Below are positions 33,483 to 42,916 of a DNA stretch of 64,000 nt, one piece after another; positions within the stretch are counted from its first letter, which is position 1, and each line of letters opens with the position of its first letter. The stretch comes from Moorena bouillonii PNG (GTDB taxonomy: Bacteria > Cyanobacteriota > Cyanobacteriia > Cyanobacteriales > Coleofasciculaceae): contig NZ_MKZS01000001.1 of assembly GCF_001942495.1 (NCBI RefSeq), positions 572,918 through 636,917 of the forward strand. Reading direction: 5' to 3'. Position numbers and translations under genes: made by a program. Below the pieces are notes generated by a model that was not told the origin of the DNA, did no database searches, and saw nothing but the letters and a program-made list of their open reading frames with translations.

Positions 33483-34786
33483 CCCATTACGCAGCAGTGA
33501 CCAGTATTCTGCAGTACTATTGACGCCACCAGGAAGCCGACAAGCCATGCCAATAATGGCAATTAAATCCTCCGATTGCGCTTCGTAAAAATCATAATCA
33601 TACTCTGATTTTATTTCCTTTTCATTTTCATTGAGGTCATACAATGACCTGATAATAGACTGTTCTTGCTCGAATTTTTGATTGTTAAAATAACCGATGA
33701 TAGCTTTTGGTGTTCCATACTGGAAGAAGAAAGTCGGTTCGAGTTCTACACCAAAACGATCGCTCAGAAGAGTTCTTAATTCTAAAAGCTCTAGAGAATC
33801 TAGTCCCATTTCCATCAGAGGTCGTGAGGGACTATAAGCCGTCATGCGTTGCTCACCCAATATATAACGGATGCATTCTTCTACGAGGTTTTCCTCGGAT
33901 TCCTTGCCTTTTTTATTGAAATAACCGATGATAGCTTTTGGTGTTCCATACTGGAAGAAAAAAGTCGGTTCGAGTTCTACCCCCAAACGATCGCTCAGAA
34001 GAGTTCTTAATTCTAAAAGCTCTAGAGAATCTAGTCCCATTTCCATCAGAGGTCGTGAGGGACTATAAGCCGTCATGCGTTGCTCACCCAATATATAACG
34101 GATGCATTCTTCTACGAGGTTTTCCTCGGATTCCTTGCCTTTTTTATTGAAATAACCGATGATAGCTTTTGGTGTTCCATACTGGAAGAAAAAAGTCGGT
34201 TCGAGTTCTACCCCCAAACGATCGCTCAGAAGAGTTCTTAATTCTAAAAGCTCTAGAGAATCTAGTCCCATTTCCATCAGAGGTCGTGAGGGACTATAAG
34301 CCGTCATGCGTTGCTCACCCAATATATAACGGATGGATTCTTCTACGAGCTGCTCCTTGAATTGGTTTTCTTTTACCTCAATGCTTTTCGTTTCTAGTTC
34401 ATTGGGCTGGAAAATGTCTTTTTTCTTGACAATATGAGCACGATCGATATAGCTTTGAGGATCAGTTATACCATCCAACTGCTCAATGCCACTTATAGTG
34501 AACCAATAGAGCAGAAATTCCAGACATTGAGCATCCCATCCCTTCTCTTGTATTTCCGGCAGAAAATTCATGCCAATAATTTCGATCGCCGATCCTTGCG
34601 ATGTAGTAAGGGAACTGAGGTTATTCCTCCCAATTGATTTGTTCGATACCTTAGCAGGTAAAATTCTCTCGGAGTAAATAACACCTAAAATTTTACCGTT
34701 CATCTCCAGGACAATTTGCCCTTTCGGAAAAGATTCGATCCGCCGCTTTATTTCTGAAAATTCTATGGGTAATGCTTCTTGTTTAC
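33483..34786 (-). pseudogene. PKS loading-module fragment: GNAT (3' part), three ACPs, start of KS
   Basis: Read on the - strand, this in-frame piece gives the second part of a GNAT decarboxylase-like domain (EALPIEFSEIKRRIESFPKG, then GVIYSERILP). Three acyl-carrier domains follow as 231-bp tandem units (about 33690-34382), each with the phosphopantetheine serine in MGLDSLELLEL. Last comes a ketosynthase start (DLIAIIGMACRLPGG). The reading frame runs in from the IS at 34787 without a stop. It is broken inside the KS by the intron at 33482, leaving about 30 of the usual 425 KS residues. Together with 36058-37657 it was one protein. The nearest known layouts are the methyltransferase-GNAT-ACP initiation modules of apratoxin (AprA) and gephyronic acid (GphF); this comparison is from memory. 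Confidence 0.8.
33690..34382 (-). repeat. Three near-identical 231-bp ACP-coding units
   Basis: Units start every 231 bases (77 codons). They differ by a handful of bases, for example Leu or Phe after SDR and Asn-Lys-Lys or Asn-Asn-Gln at the joint. Such homogeneity suggests very recent duplication or gene conversion. Tandem ACPs raise flux through a module in known marine-cyanobacterial pathways such as curacin. Confidence 0.9.
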
Positions 34787-36057
34787 CTAACAGGGGGACA
34801 AGGAGGCATGAGAGTCTTATGTAGTGAGCGATACAGCAGAAAGAGATAAAAAAAGATAGGTCAAAAGTAGCAGCCCTGACCTATCTAAACAAAATGATAG
34901 CTAAACCATACCAGAAAATCCTCCAAAATCAGCTACGTCACACAGCGTATCTATTACTAAATTTGATTGTAATCAGTCTACAATTGCTCAAACAGGTGAA
35001 GTTAGAAGTCTTAGCAGAATCCCTGCCCTTACCTATTTTGTTAGATAGCCGTCGTCGAAAAATCAGGCGATTTTTGAGACTTAAACACTTCACTATTGAA
35101 ACTATCTGGTTCCCCTGCGTGACCGCTCTTTTAGAGGAGATATTTAACCCTAACGATAGGATTTATCTAGTGATCGATAGAACGAGTTGGAGTCTGATTA
35201 ATATCTTGATGGTGAGTGTGGTCTATGCTCATCGAGCCTGGCCGGTTTACTGGACATCATTAGATAAAAAAGGAAATAGTAACTTGTCCGAACAAAAGGC
35301 AGTATTGAGCAAAAGTCTAGAGTTACTATCAGGCTATACTGTGGTGGTGCTGGGAGACCGAGAATTTTGCTCTCCCAAACTAGGTCACTGGCTGGGTGAA
35401 CGCAAGGCATACTTTTGTTTACGGCAAAAATGTGACACCAAAATTCTGGCAGAAAACGAGGTTTATCAAGAGTTGCGGGACTATGGCTTAAAGCCGGGGA
35501 TGAAAGTATTTATTAACAATCGTCAGGTCACCAAAAAAAACGGATTTGGAACGTTTAATGTAGCGTGTAAATGGAAACGAAATTACCGAGGATTGAAGAC
35601 CAAAGAAGCGTGGTATATTTTAACAAATTTTGAGGATTTAGATACCGCTATTGTGTCCTATCAAAAGCGGTTTTCGATTGAAGAAATGTTTCGAGATTTT
35701 AAATCAGGTGGTTACAGTCTAGAAGGTTCCAAACTGGGCGCAGAATATCTGACCAAGTTGATTATTATTCTAGCAATTGCCTATACTAGTGCAACCCTTC
35801 AAGGACAGGAAATAAAGAAAATGGGAATACAGAAATATGTCGTACGACCAGAAACAAAATCGAAATTTGGTCGTCGCCATAGTTCTTTTTATGTTGGTCA
35901 ACATCAGCATCATTGGCTCTGCTTAGGACAAATCTGCGAAAAAATTGTAGAGGAACTTTTGCAAATTAACCGCCGTTGGAGCAAGCATTATAAAAAAGGT
36001 AAGCGAGCTAGGGATCAAGCCATGTCTACGTTACAAACTCCCTTGTCCCCCTGCTAG
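34787..36057 (+). mobile_element. IS4-family insertion sequence in the PKS gene
   Basis: The 1271-bp element has 17-bp terminal inverted repeats CTAACAGGGGGACAAGG (34787-34803) and, from the other end, CTAGCAGGGGGACAAGG (36057-36041), with one mismatch. It is flanked by 9-bp direct repeats CTTGTTTAC (34778-34786 and 36058-36066). Removing the element and one 9-bp copy rejoins the GNAT domain in frame as ...ETKCKQ-EALPIEFS..., which proves the target and orientation. Both ends and the transposase look intact, so it may still be active. Confidence 0.92.
34894..36057 (+). CDS. IS4-family DDE transposase
   Basis: The transposase has 387 residues. DDE residues are visible: Asp in LVIDRTSWSL, Asp in VVVLGDREFCSPK and Glu in the Y-x2-R-x3-E-x6-K signature (YQKRFSIEEMFRDFK), which is diagnostic of the IS4 family. 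The C-terminus ends TPLSPC and the TAG stop lies within the last bases of the right terminal repeat. The start ATG follows an AT-rich leader with no clear ribosome site. The fragment at 8744-9000 is a diverged relative. Confidence 0.93.
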   Translation: MIAKPYQKILQNQLRHTAYLLLNLIVISLQLLKQVKLEVLAESLPLPILLDSRRRKIRRFLRLKHFTIETIWFPCVTALLEEIFNPNDRIYLVIDRTSWSLINILMVSVVYAHRAWPVYWTSLDKKGNSNLSEQKAVLSKSLELLSGYTVVVLGDREFCSPKLGHWLGERKAYFCLRQKCDTKILAENEVYQELRDYGLKPGMKVFINNRQVTKKNGFGTFNVACKWKRNYRGLKTKEAWYILTNFEDLDTAIVSYQKRFSIEEMFRDFKSGGYSLEGSKLGAEYLTKLIIILAIAYTSATLQGQEIKKMGIQKYVVRPETKSKFGRRHSSFYVGQHQHHWLCLGQICEKIVEELLQINRRWSKHYKKGKRARDQAMSTLQTPLSPC

Positions 36058-37657
36058 CTTGTTTACACTTTGTTTCTAAGTCTACTAATGCGGGGATATC
36101 TGACAAATGGGGATGACGAATTGTGTAAGGTCTATTTTCAAAACAATTGAGGGAAATGCGGGTGAAGGGAAATAGTTTTGGGTATCCCTTAGACAAATTT
36201 AACTTTGGAAATAAGCCAACTTCCGCCGCAGACATCAGAAAAACATCTGCTTCTACAAGATGCTGCATTGAAAATGCATGATAGGCATCAAAATGCAAAT
36301 TCTCGCTTTTGTCTAAAAACTTGTTTACCACGTCCGCCTCGAGACAGTGGACTTCTAAAATAACCAAACCATGCTTAGTTACCACAGAAGACCATCTTTC
36401 CAGGTGTTCTACTAGGCTTTGTATCATTACATGGGGAGGGATTGACTCTCCACTAGGATCAACGTAAACCCCTTGATATGAAAGTTGAGAGCGAGTTTTC
36501 GTTTTTTCTAAATTTTGGGGAGGAATAAAGGGGCGGTCATGATCGAGAAAAGAGCGTATGTGAAGTATGTTTTCAGGGTCATTAATACCATGAAGCATCA
36601 AATCTTTGACCATTTGTTCCGGATCCCCAATATCTCCTTTGAGAACCAGATGTGGTATGTCGGCTAAGGTTTTGGCCGTCACCTGTAAAGCAGCTTCGTT
36701 ATAATCTACACCAATCATGGATACAGGATACCGGTCGAGTACTTTTCCTCTTGCGGATTTAGTTCGGATCGTTTCGTATACTCGCCTTAAAAGAGTTCCA
36801 TCTCCACATCCCATATCTACAACGTAATTCGGCTGCTCTTCATAAGGCAACTGATTGAAAATAGATAAGATGATTTCCTCTACATCAGTAAAATACTTGT
36901 GATGTTGGAATCCACTGGCAACTACATTTAGAGTTCTATCGACGTGACTTTCACCACCGAGGGCATCTCTGCGAAACACATCCTGACAATCCCCAAACAA
37001 GATGTCGGGCATGCGAGATAACATGGGAATGTAGGAGGCTGTCGTTCCCATAATTAATGTCCGCTTTACTATAAACCGACCTATCTCCGTAAGACATAGA
37101 CGGCCTTCTTGCTGATGGGCCCACCCTTTACTCACAAACAGCTCAGACAATTCCTCGCGCACCGAAGGACTCAATCCCTCGAACAAGGATTTCTGTGCTT
37201 CTTCCACAAACAAGTTGTGCTTTTGAAGTGCCAACAAAATAAGACCAACCAGAATTCCATCTAAAAAGTCTGCAATCATCGGCTCCTCAACATTCCATCT
37301 TTGGCGGGAATGCTCTATCCAGCTTTTGAGAAAACCTGAGTGCTGTTCTCCGAGTAAATAGGAATCGATGGGCAAGTGATATAAATCGAGGATGTCTTCT
37401 GGAATCTGCTGGTAAATTTCCGCTTTGTCAGTTAAAGAATATTCTCCGGCTTCATTGCGTGAAAGCCAATTCAAAGATTCCATCATTCTTAAGGCTACCT
37501 GGAGGTGTCCCCTGTTGCCCCCTAGATCCTTAACTATTTGTTCTAAGGTTATATTCTCTTGACGCCGCAAGAGGTCAAAGAAACCTTTTTGTTTACAAGC
37601 CAGAATTACGGGAATAGAGATAATTCCATGTTGATAGCGATTGATTGTGTCTAACAT
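36058..37657 (-). pseudogene. PKS initiation methyltransferase (MT1-like) with start of GNAT domain
   Basis: Starting at the ATG at 37657, a helical adaptor region (MLDTINRYQHGIISIPVILA; winged-helix-like LGGNRGHLQVALRMMESLNW) leads into a SAM-methyltransferase fold with motif I VVDMGCGDGTLL (about residue 275). ILHIRSFLDHDRPF and VILEVHCLE lie in the active-site half. After about residue 505 the first GNAT strand begins (IRHPHLSDIPALVDLETKC) and is cut by the IS. Without the IS the frame continues into 34786. The architecture MT-GNAT-ACP3-KS fits an AprA/GphF-like initiation module, whose iron-dependent MT methylates a malonyl starter. The metal ligands cannot be assigned by eye. The MT domain itself is undamaged and could still be made as a truncated protein ending in IS-encoded residues. 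Confidence 0.8.
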
Positions 37658-37797
37658 TATTAATTTTTAATTAACTCCAATATTGTTTACTATCAATAGG
37701 TCAGAACTTTTCAATCAAAATTTATTCTGAATAGAGATTGCCTTAATGAGTAGTCGTTAGCCTAAACTTCAGATTTCAAATTATATTTGATGTTCCA

Positions 37798-37935
37798 GGG
37801 TGCATCTCACTTTTTCTGTTTGACCCGGTGGTGCGTTACGGGGCTGGCTGTCCAAACCAAGCACGAAGAGGCGGAAAATTAGAACGAGCGCCCCTAACGG
37901 ACCCTACAGAATATTTTCAAATATGAGATGCACCG
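37798..37935. mobile_element. 138-bp MITE with GGTGCATCTCA ends
   Basis: The element runs from GGGTGCATCTCAC to TGAGATGCACCG, giving inverted repeats GGTGCATCTCA. It is bounded by a perfect 9-bp direct repeat GATGTTCCA (37789-37797 and 37936-37944). The interior has no coding capacity. A 9-bp duplication suits mobilisation by an IS4-type transposase, but no matching autonomous copy is in the window. It lies between the C-methyltransferase and MT1 genes and may disturb their cotranscription. Confidence 0.85.
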
Positions 37936-37965
37936 GATGTTCCAATTGTTTAAATTTGAAGATTT

Positions 37966-39072
37966 TTATGTAGCGATAAATACACAGTTAGCAAATTCCT
38001 GTTTCAGATCGTCAGCAATTGCTACAGTTTGCGAGAAACCTGCTTCTTCTAGGATAGAAACCCACTGTTTTTTTGTCAATAACATTATTTCTTATCGTTT
38101 ATCGTTATCATCCATTTTAAATCTCCACCATCCTTCTAATGAACCAAAGCACATATGCCACCAAATTTGAGGATCGGTCAGTTCTAAAAGAATGAGAAAA
38201 CCATTTGGTTTTAGCAATTTACGCAAATTATAAAGGGTGAATAGAATGTTTTTTGTATCATGAATAACATTGTTTGCCAGAATTATATCGAAGGAATTAT
38301 TGGTATATCTCTGATCGATACAATCTTTTTCTAGATCCAAAATTTTATAGTCTATAAACGGATAATTAGCGTATTTTTTTGCTCCTAGACGTAGAAAGTA
38401 ATTACTAATATCTGTAAAAACATACTTGGTTTGCTTAGGTTCAAACAGAGGCAAGAGATGTGTTGTTAATCCACCCGTGCCACTGCCGACTTCGATTACA
38501 TTAATTGTTGACTCTATCCTGGAATTTATCAGAATTTTAATAGCTTCTTTAATGTACTTATAGAAGACTTGGTAAGTCACACTAGATTCATACCATTTTG
38601 ACATTAAGTTGCTAGAAAACAAAAGCTGAATAATAGTAGAGGTGCTTTCATCCTTCATCAGCTTGATGAGATTGTTCCCGACTCTTTCCATGAGAGATAG
38701 TTCTATGTGATAAAAAGGTAGCTGAATCATCAGCTCTTCTAAGAGCACTTTCACATCAGTCTCTTGATAGTCATACTTGACGACAATTTGAGTAAGTAAC
38801 TGTATCCAGTAAAGCTTTGAAAGAGGAATTTGCTTTTCTTGAAGTTTCTGGCGACAATAATCTGTATTGCTGCACTTATTTAGTTCATTATTGTGGAAAT
38901 TTAACTTTTTAAAAGCGTGCCTAATATAGGAATTTATTAATAAATCTATTTTAGGTTGCTTTTTCTTAACTTGTTGGATTTTTTTTAGGTCTTCTTCTAA
39001 ATCTAGAGACTGTACATACTGCAAAATTGTTTCATTTAATACAGTATTTTTTTTTAAAATTTTACTAGACAT
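37966..39072 (-). pseudogene. PKS-type C-methyltransferase with an internal stop
   Basis: The first 326 codons (39072 to 38095) encode a stand-alone version of the C-methyltransferase usually embedded in type I PKS modules: helical front, SAM motif VIEVGSGTGGLTTHLLPL, YVFTDISNYFLRL, FDIILANNVIHDTKN, then GFLILLELTDPQIWW and FGSLEGWWRFK. A TAA at 38092-38094 stops it, yet the same frame runs on as LLTKKQWVSILEEAGFSQ to a second stop at 37966, which is the normal C-terminus of this domain. So either a nonsense mutation killed it or a shortened enzyme is made. It probably worked with the MT1-GNAT module, like the second methyltransferase of the apratoxin loading system. Confidence 0.75.
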
Positions 39073-39237
39073 AAAGGTGATTTAATTGATTTATGACCAA
39101 TAAAAGCGTTTATAGCGGTTGTCAATTTGGTGAGGTACAGATTCCTGGGTTAATGGAAACAGCGGATCTGAAACGGAGCTAGGAAAAAAGGAGAAGAGGG
39201 AAGAGGGAAGAGAGAAGAGGGAAGAGGGAAAAAATCC

Positions 39238-40072
39238 GGCGTTGCATTACTGTGGGATGATTTAGAGTTTTTTTCGATAGCGATCGCTTCAAAATCAAAC
39301 CCAAATGTTTAACTTCAAGTAATTGAGAAATAATTTTGTTTGTGTTTGAGATAGTAAATCAGAATCTTTATTGACAAATTTAACATCTATTTTGACTTAA
39401 AATAACAAAAGCTTTTACGATGTAATCGCGCTAGATAATGACGCAAACGACTATTCTATCCTTCGATCCTTGTCATTGATATTTTACGAACGTTCTGGTC
39501 TCCATCTAGAATAAATTGAGGGTAAACTTTATATCCATCTGCAATCCAAAAATAGCAATTCCAATGCTTGATTTTTTTTGCATAATTTTTTAAAAGTTTT
39601 GGCACTGCGATCTCCTATTACTAATTAGTAAATATCCAAGTAATCCTTGTTTAAAGCTGTCCAGACCCAAATTTATTTTTGGCTATAAATGTTTGCAGTT
39701 CATCTAGTTGATACACTTGTGGTGTTTTGTAATTTTTATGAGAATCAGGTAACTGATTACCAATCTGCTTCCCCCAACGAATTACTGTATTATGATTGAC
39801 AGTAATTCTTTCAATAGCCCTAAAACCATTACCAGTTAGGTACATAGTTAAACAGTATTATTTAACTTTTTTAGAATCACATAATTTTGAATAAGACTCA
39901 ATAAATTTGCGACCACAGCTCTTACATTGATAATTTTGTTTACCCCTTCTGTGACCATTTTTTCAATACTATTAGACTGACAGTTCGGGCAATTTATACT
40001 CATTTATTTCAGGAGAGTGCTAAAGTTTAACTTTTTTATTAAAAATAAATCATCCCAGAATCATGCAACGCC
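39238..40072 (-). mobile_element. Degenerate IS1-family element
   Basis: The 835-bp element has long inverted repeats: GGCGTTGCAT-N5-TGGGATGATTTA at the left (39238-39264) and its complement at the right (40046-40072), imperfect only in the middle. It encloses an IS1-type transposase pseudogene. No target duplication is obvious (left flank AAAAATCC, right flank TCTATTTT). Confidence 0.8.
39345..40003 (-). pseudogene. IS1-family transposase, frameshifted
   Basis: From the ATG at 40003 the frames give a zinc-ribbon start (MSINCPNCQSNSI; QCKSCGRKFIESY), then GNGFRAIERITVNHNTVIRWGK (39651-39845), then DGYKVYPQFILDGDQN and RLRHYLARLHRKSFCYFK. At least two frame changes and one stop interrupt it, so it is inactive. 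Confidence 0.75.
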
Positions 40073-41153
40073 TCTATTTTAGACCTCAATATCATCAACT
40101 AACTGTAAATCCTGGAAAAAATGCGTATCAAGATTTTCATACATCCTACCTATGTGTTAAGTTAGCATAACAGATAAAGACATGCAAAATAATTCTGTCA
40201 ATAGTTTTTGACCAAGACAGACATGAAGTCATATTATTATGTCATCACTCCTCAGTAATTAGTCATAGGTTGTTGTCAAAAACCATTAATAATCCATCCA
40301 TTGGAAATGTTATAGGGTTTATAAACGATTTATGAAAATCCAGAAGCCCAAAATTTATTTTAGTGCCGCTATCGTGCCTCCGTGATAGTTTAAAATCTAT
40401 TTATAATTGCTATATGGATTGACTTATGGATTGACTATTTATTGGTGACATATAGCGGTTTGGAATTAAGCTAATTACACTAACCACAACTAGGTCAATA
40501 GTCAGTAGTCAGGATTCTGGATTCTACTTAACCTACAAGCAAACCGCTATAATCTAAGCTTCATCGCTACGCTTTTGTAGTGTTCAATATCACTATAAAC
40601 TAAGTCCTTTTTATTATGTTGCCAAATTGTCATAAATTAACCTTGTTTGTTTTGGCAAGAATTCCTGTCCGCCATTTCCAGATTTTTCACCCCAATTAGA
40701 ACAAAAGGCTACTGGACTCTTGTGTCAGCCAGCCAGGACATGCTCTAGCACCACATTTGCCTGAAAGCCTGTTCCCAGAAGCCCTAGAAGCGCCCTGACC
40801 AACCTCTGCCCGCGTTCGAGAGCGGCATCAGGGGAATCCAGTAGTCCGGTTTAGGTATCTGGATTTTGCAGTGCTGCCGAAATTTTGGCGGTGATAGGCC
40901 AGGCTGGTGGGGAAAATAACCGAGGTAAGGCTTCATAAACGCTTAAAAACCTTCAACTAAATATCTTTTATGGGCTGACGATATCTAACTAGTTATCCTT
41001 GCTGAACTAATTTGAATTGTAAAAGCACGCTCTTAGATAAGTCAAGGCTTTTCTGTATTGCATACAGTCTTTTAAAAATCGACCTAACGTAATAATTATA
41101 ATGAGCTATTCCGGTCAGAACAGAATCAATACTGTTCGGATACTCAGTGCTCT
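40073..41153. other. Gene-free spacer with a TATAGCGGTTT inverted repeat
   Basis: No gene is supported here. TATAGCGGTTT at 40451-40461 is mirrored by AAACCGCTATA at 40541-40551, enclosing about 80 bases, so this is a possible small MITE. A single related half (TATAGCGGTTG) occurs near 39111. The stretch 40670-40930 is less AT-rich and may be remnant coding DNA, but I cannot identify it. Confidence 0.5.
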
Positions 41154-41708
41154 CTATTGTTCCCGTTCCAAAAGTCTCAGCAATAACCCTTCATCGAGTC
41201 CAGCCAAGCTTGTAGCAAGCACCCTGAGGGTGTCAACATAGCCAAGATACATTTCGTACTGCTGTCGCTTATCTGGAGAGATTTTGTCAAACTCGACTCC
41301 TTTTCCCCAGCGGTGAATAGTATTGGGTTTAATCTTTAATACTTTAGCAATCAAGTTGATGCACTTCTCCCGATAACCATGCTCAGATTCCAGGATTAAG
41401 ATATATGACTCTGTGTAGCACGGCTGTCCGTATTGATTGACGGCTTCTAGTCCGAACCAGCGGCGACAAAATCTCCTTGGGTGCATGCCTTCTCCCTGAA
41501 GAACACTGGTTTTCAGAATTTTGGTAGCTACCTGATCAGGTTGATGCTTCCTAGTGTTACCGGCAGCATACTGGCAGTTCTGGAGATCGTCGTGAGAACT
41601 AGGACTGGCTTGAGCTATCCTGATTCCTTTGATCTGATTAATATAGTCGCGAATGCCTGTCTGAACATTTCTTGTGTATGACATAACTACGCACTCCATG
41701 ATTATCAA
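41154..41708 (-). CDS. Hypothetical protein with helix-turn-helix-like segment
   Basis: This 184-residue protein has an N-terminal part rich in polar residues and a C-terminal part (CINLIAKVLKIKPNTIHRWG) that looks like a helix-turn-helix followed by amphipathic helices (YVDTLRVLATSLAGLDEGLL). A start at MSYTRNVQTGIRDYINQ (eight codons in) is possible. No family was recognised. Its DNA-binding look suggests a regulator of a small locus; the small open frame at 41818-41964 lies upstream on the same strand. Confidence 0.5.
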   Translation of the reverse strand: MIIMECVVMSYTRNVQTGIRDYINQIKGIRIAQASPSSHDDLQNCQYAAGNTRKHQPDQVATKILKTSVLQGEGMHPRRFCRRWFGLEAVNQYGQPCYTESYILILESEHGYREKCINLIAKVLKIKPNTIHRWGKGVEFDKISPDKRQQYEMYLGYVDTLRVLATSLAGLDEGLLLRLLEREQ

Positions 41709-41817
41709 GGAACTTTTGTACCGACAATTTGGAAAATGGGAGTAGCTCTCAGAGCGTGTTTAATGTAGATGTATTTCTTGAGGAGGTCTAATGGGTGACT
41801 TTTGACGTGATAAAATG

Positions 41818-41964
41818 TCACCGTCTAAACAGGACGACATCCTTTTGGAAAATCAACTCATGGTAGTCTGCTAGGTCATCAACTTCCAGGAAGTTGAGTA
41901 AAATCCTACGGACTAACCAAACTACCATTTTGGCCAGTAAGTTTAGTTTCCATTTCATCTGCAT
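41818..41964 (-). CDS. Possible 48-residue small protein
   Basis: The frame starts MQMKWKLNLLAKMVVWLVRR and ends VVLFRR, with a good AGGAG site seven bases before the ATG. It is hydrophobic and basic at the front and acidic in the middle (LEVDDLADYHEL). No family is known to me. It lies 110 bases before the HTH-like gene on the same strand. Short length makes this tentative. Confidence 0.3.
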   Translation of the reverse strand: MQMKWKLNLLAKMVVWLVRRILLNFLEVDDLADYHELIFQKDVVLFRR

Positions 41965-42610
41965 TACCTTAACTCCTGGATAGAAACCAACAGACAAGTA
42001 AGTATTCAGGGATCAGCCCCTCAGGTATCAATTCATGTCAGACAATGGCTGATCAATCAAGATAGTCAGCGGTTGTCACTGTATCAAGTATAGGAAATTG
42101 GCTTGAACTGATGTAGAGTAGCTTGTTGGTGATCAGGGCTTTATCAAGAGCTGATAGCTGGCAAGGGTAGCTTTTCAAGTAGCGCTTTAGCCCTAGGTTG
42201 AATCCTTATCCTTGGGCTCAATCTTAGTGAGAGCTCGCTCTGACTGACTGTAGAGACCATGCTCAACTAAATAATCGAAAATCTGATCAGAGTTCAACAC
42301 AAGCGTCATAAGTCATGAAGGTGTAAGCACCCTTTCAAAAAAACTAGGTAGGTCGAGTCGGGAGAATTAACTCGTTTCCCTATTGACTTATCAGACCGAA
42401 TTCGGGAACTTATGCGAAACTTAACAAAAGTTAACGATATCTTCGGGAATAGGGAGTCGGGAATAGGGAGTCGGGAGTCGGGAGTCGGGAAAAATAGAGG
42501 TGCGGGTAGCAGGTTGGTAGCCATGCAGCGCCCTTGATGAGGGGATTTCTGCCAAGACCTGGCTGCATCGCCTTTAGCTTTGTTGTCAGCTCTTCACCAA
42601 CATTTGACTA
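41965..42610. other. Spacer with GGGAGTCGG repeats
   Basis: A GGGAATAGGGAGTCGGGAGTCGG tandem block lies at 42445-42492. The reading frame across it encodes only the repeat (PDSRLPIPDSLFP) and is not a gene. Nothing else was identified. Confidence 0.5.
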
Positions 42611-42887
42611 TTACAAGACGACTGTAACCCCAAGCAGGATGCCAGGAATCACAAAAAACACCCCAAGGATATAAGCAAATGCGATCGCTTTTCGTTCACT
42701 AGCCACAGCAGGGAGGGTTTCTGCACTGATAATTGGCAAGCGACAGAGGAAGGGAATGCCATAGATGATAATTACTCCAAGCACGTTGTAGAGTAAGTGA
42801 ACCATAGCAATTTCTCGGTAGGCAGTGTTGGGACAGTCTGTCCCGGATGCTGCTGGTGAAATATTGCTTAACAAAAAAATGAGTCAA
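42611..42887 (-). pseudogene. C-terminal remnant of a Na/Pi cotransporter
   Basis: The frame gives AMVHLLYNVLGVIIIYGIPF, then RLPIISAETLPAVASERKAI and YILGVFFVIPGILLGVTVVL. This is the last two membrane helices of a cyanobacterial Na/Pi (NptA/PF02690-type) symporter. Everything upstream is missing and the frame shifts near 42860, so it is a decayed fragment. Confidence 0.55.
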
Positions 42888-42916
42888 AGCATTGACGATA
42901 TGGTGAGAGTTGGGAA

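Noticed and set aside
33707..34360. Three + strand frames starting MVFHTGR
   Set aside because: They are identical because they are antisense to the three tandem ACP units.
36054..36057. Idea that the transposase stop codon is supplied by the target (CTAG next to CTAA, a YTAR-type site)
   Set aside because: The perfect 9-bp direct repeats CTTGTTTAC lie one step further out, so CTAG/CTAA belong to the 17-bp terminal inverted repeats of the IS and the stop is inside the element.
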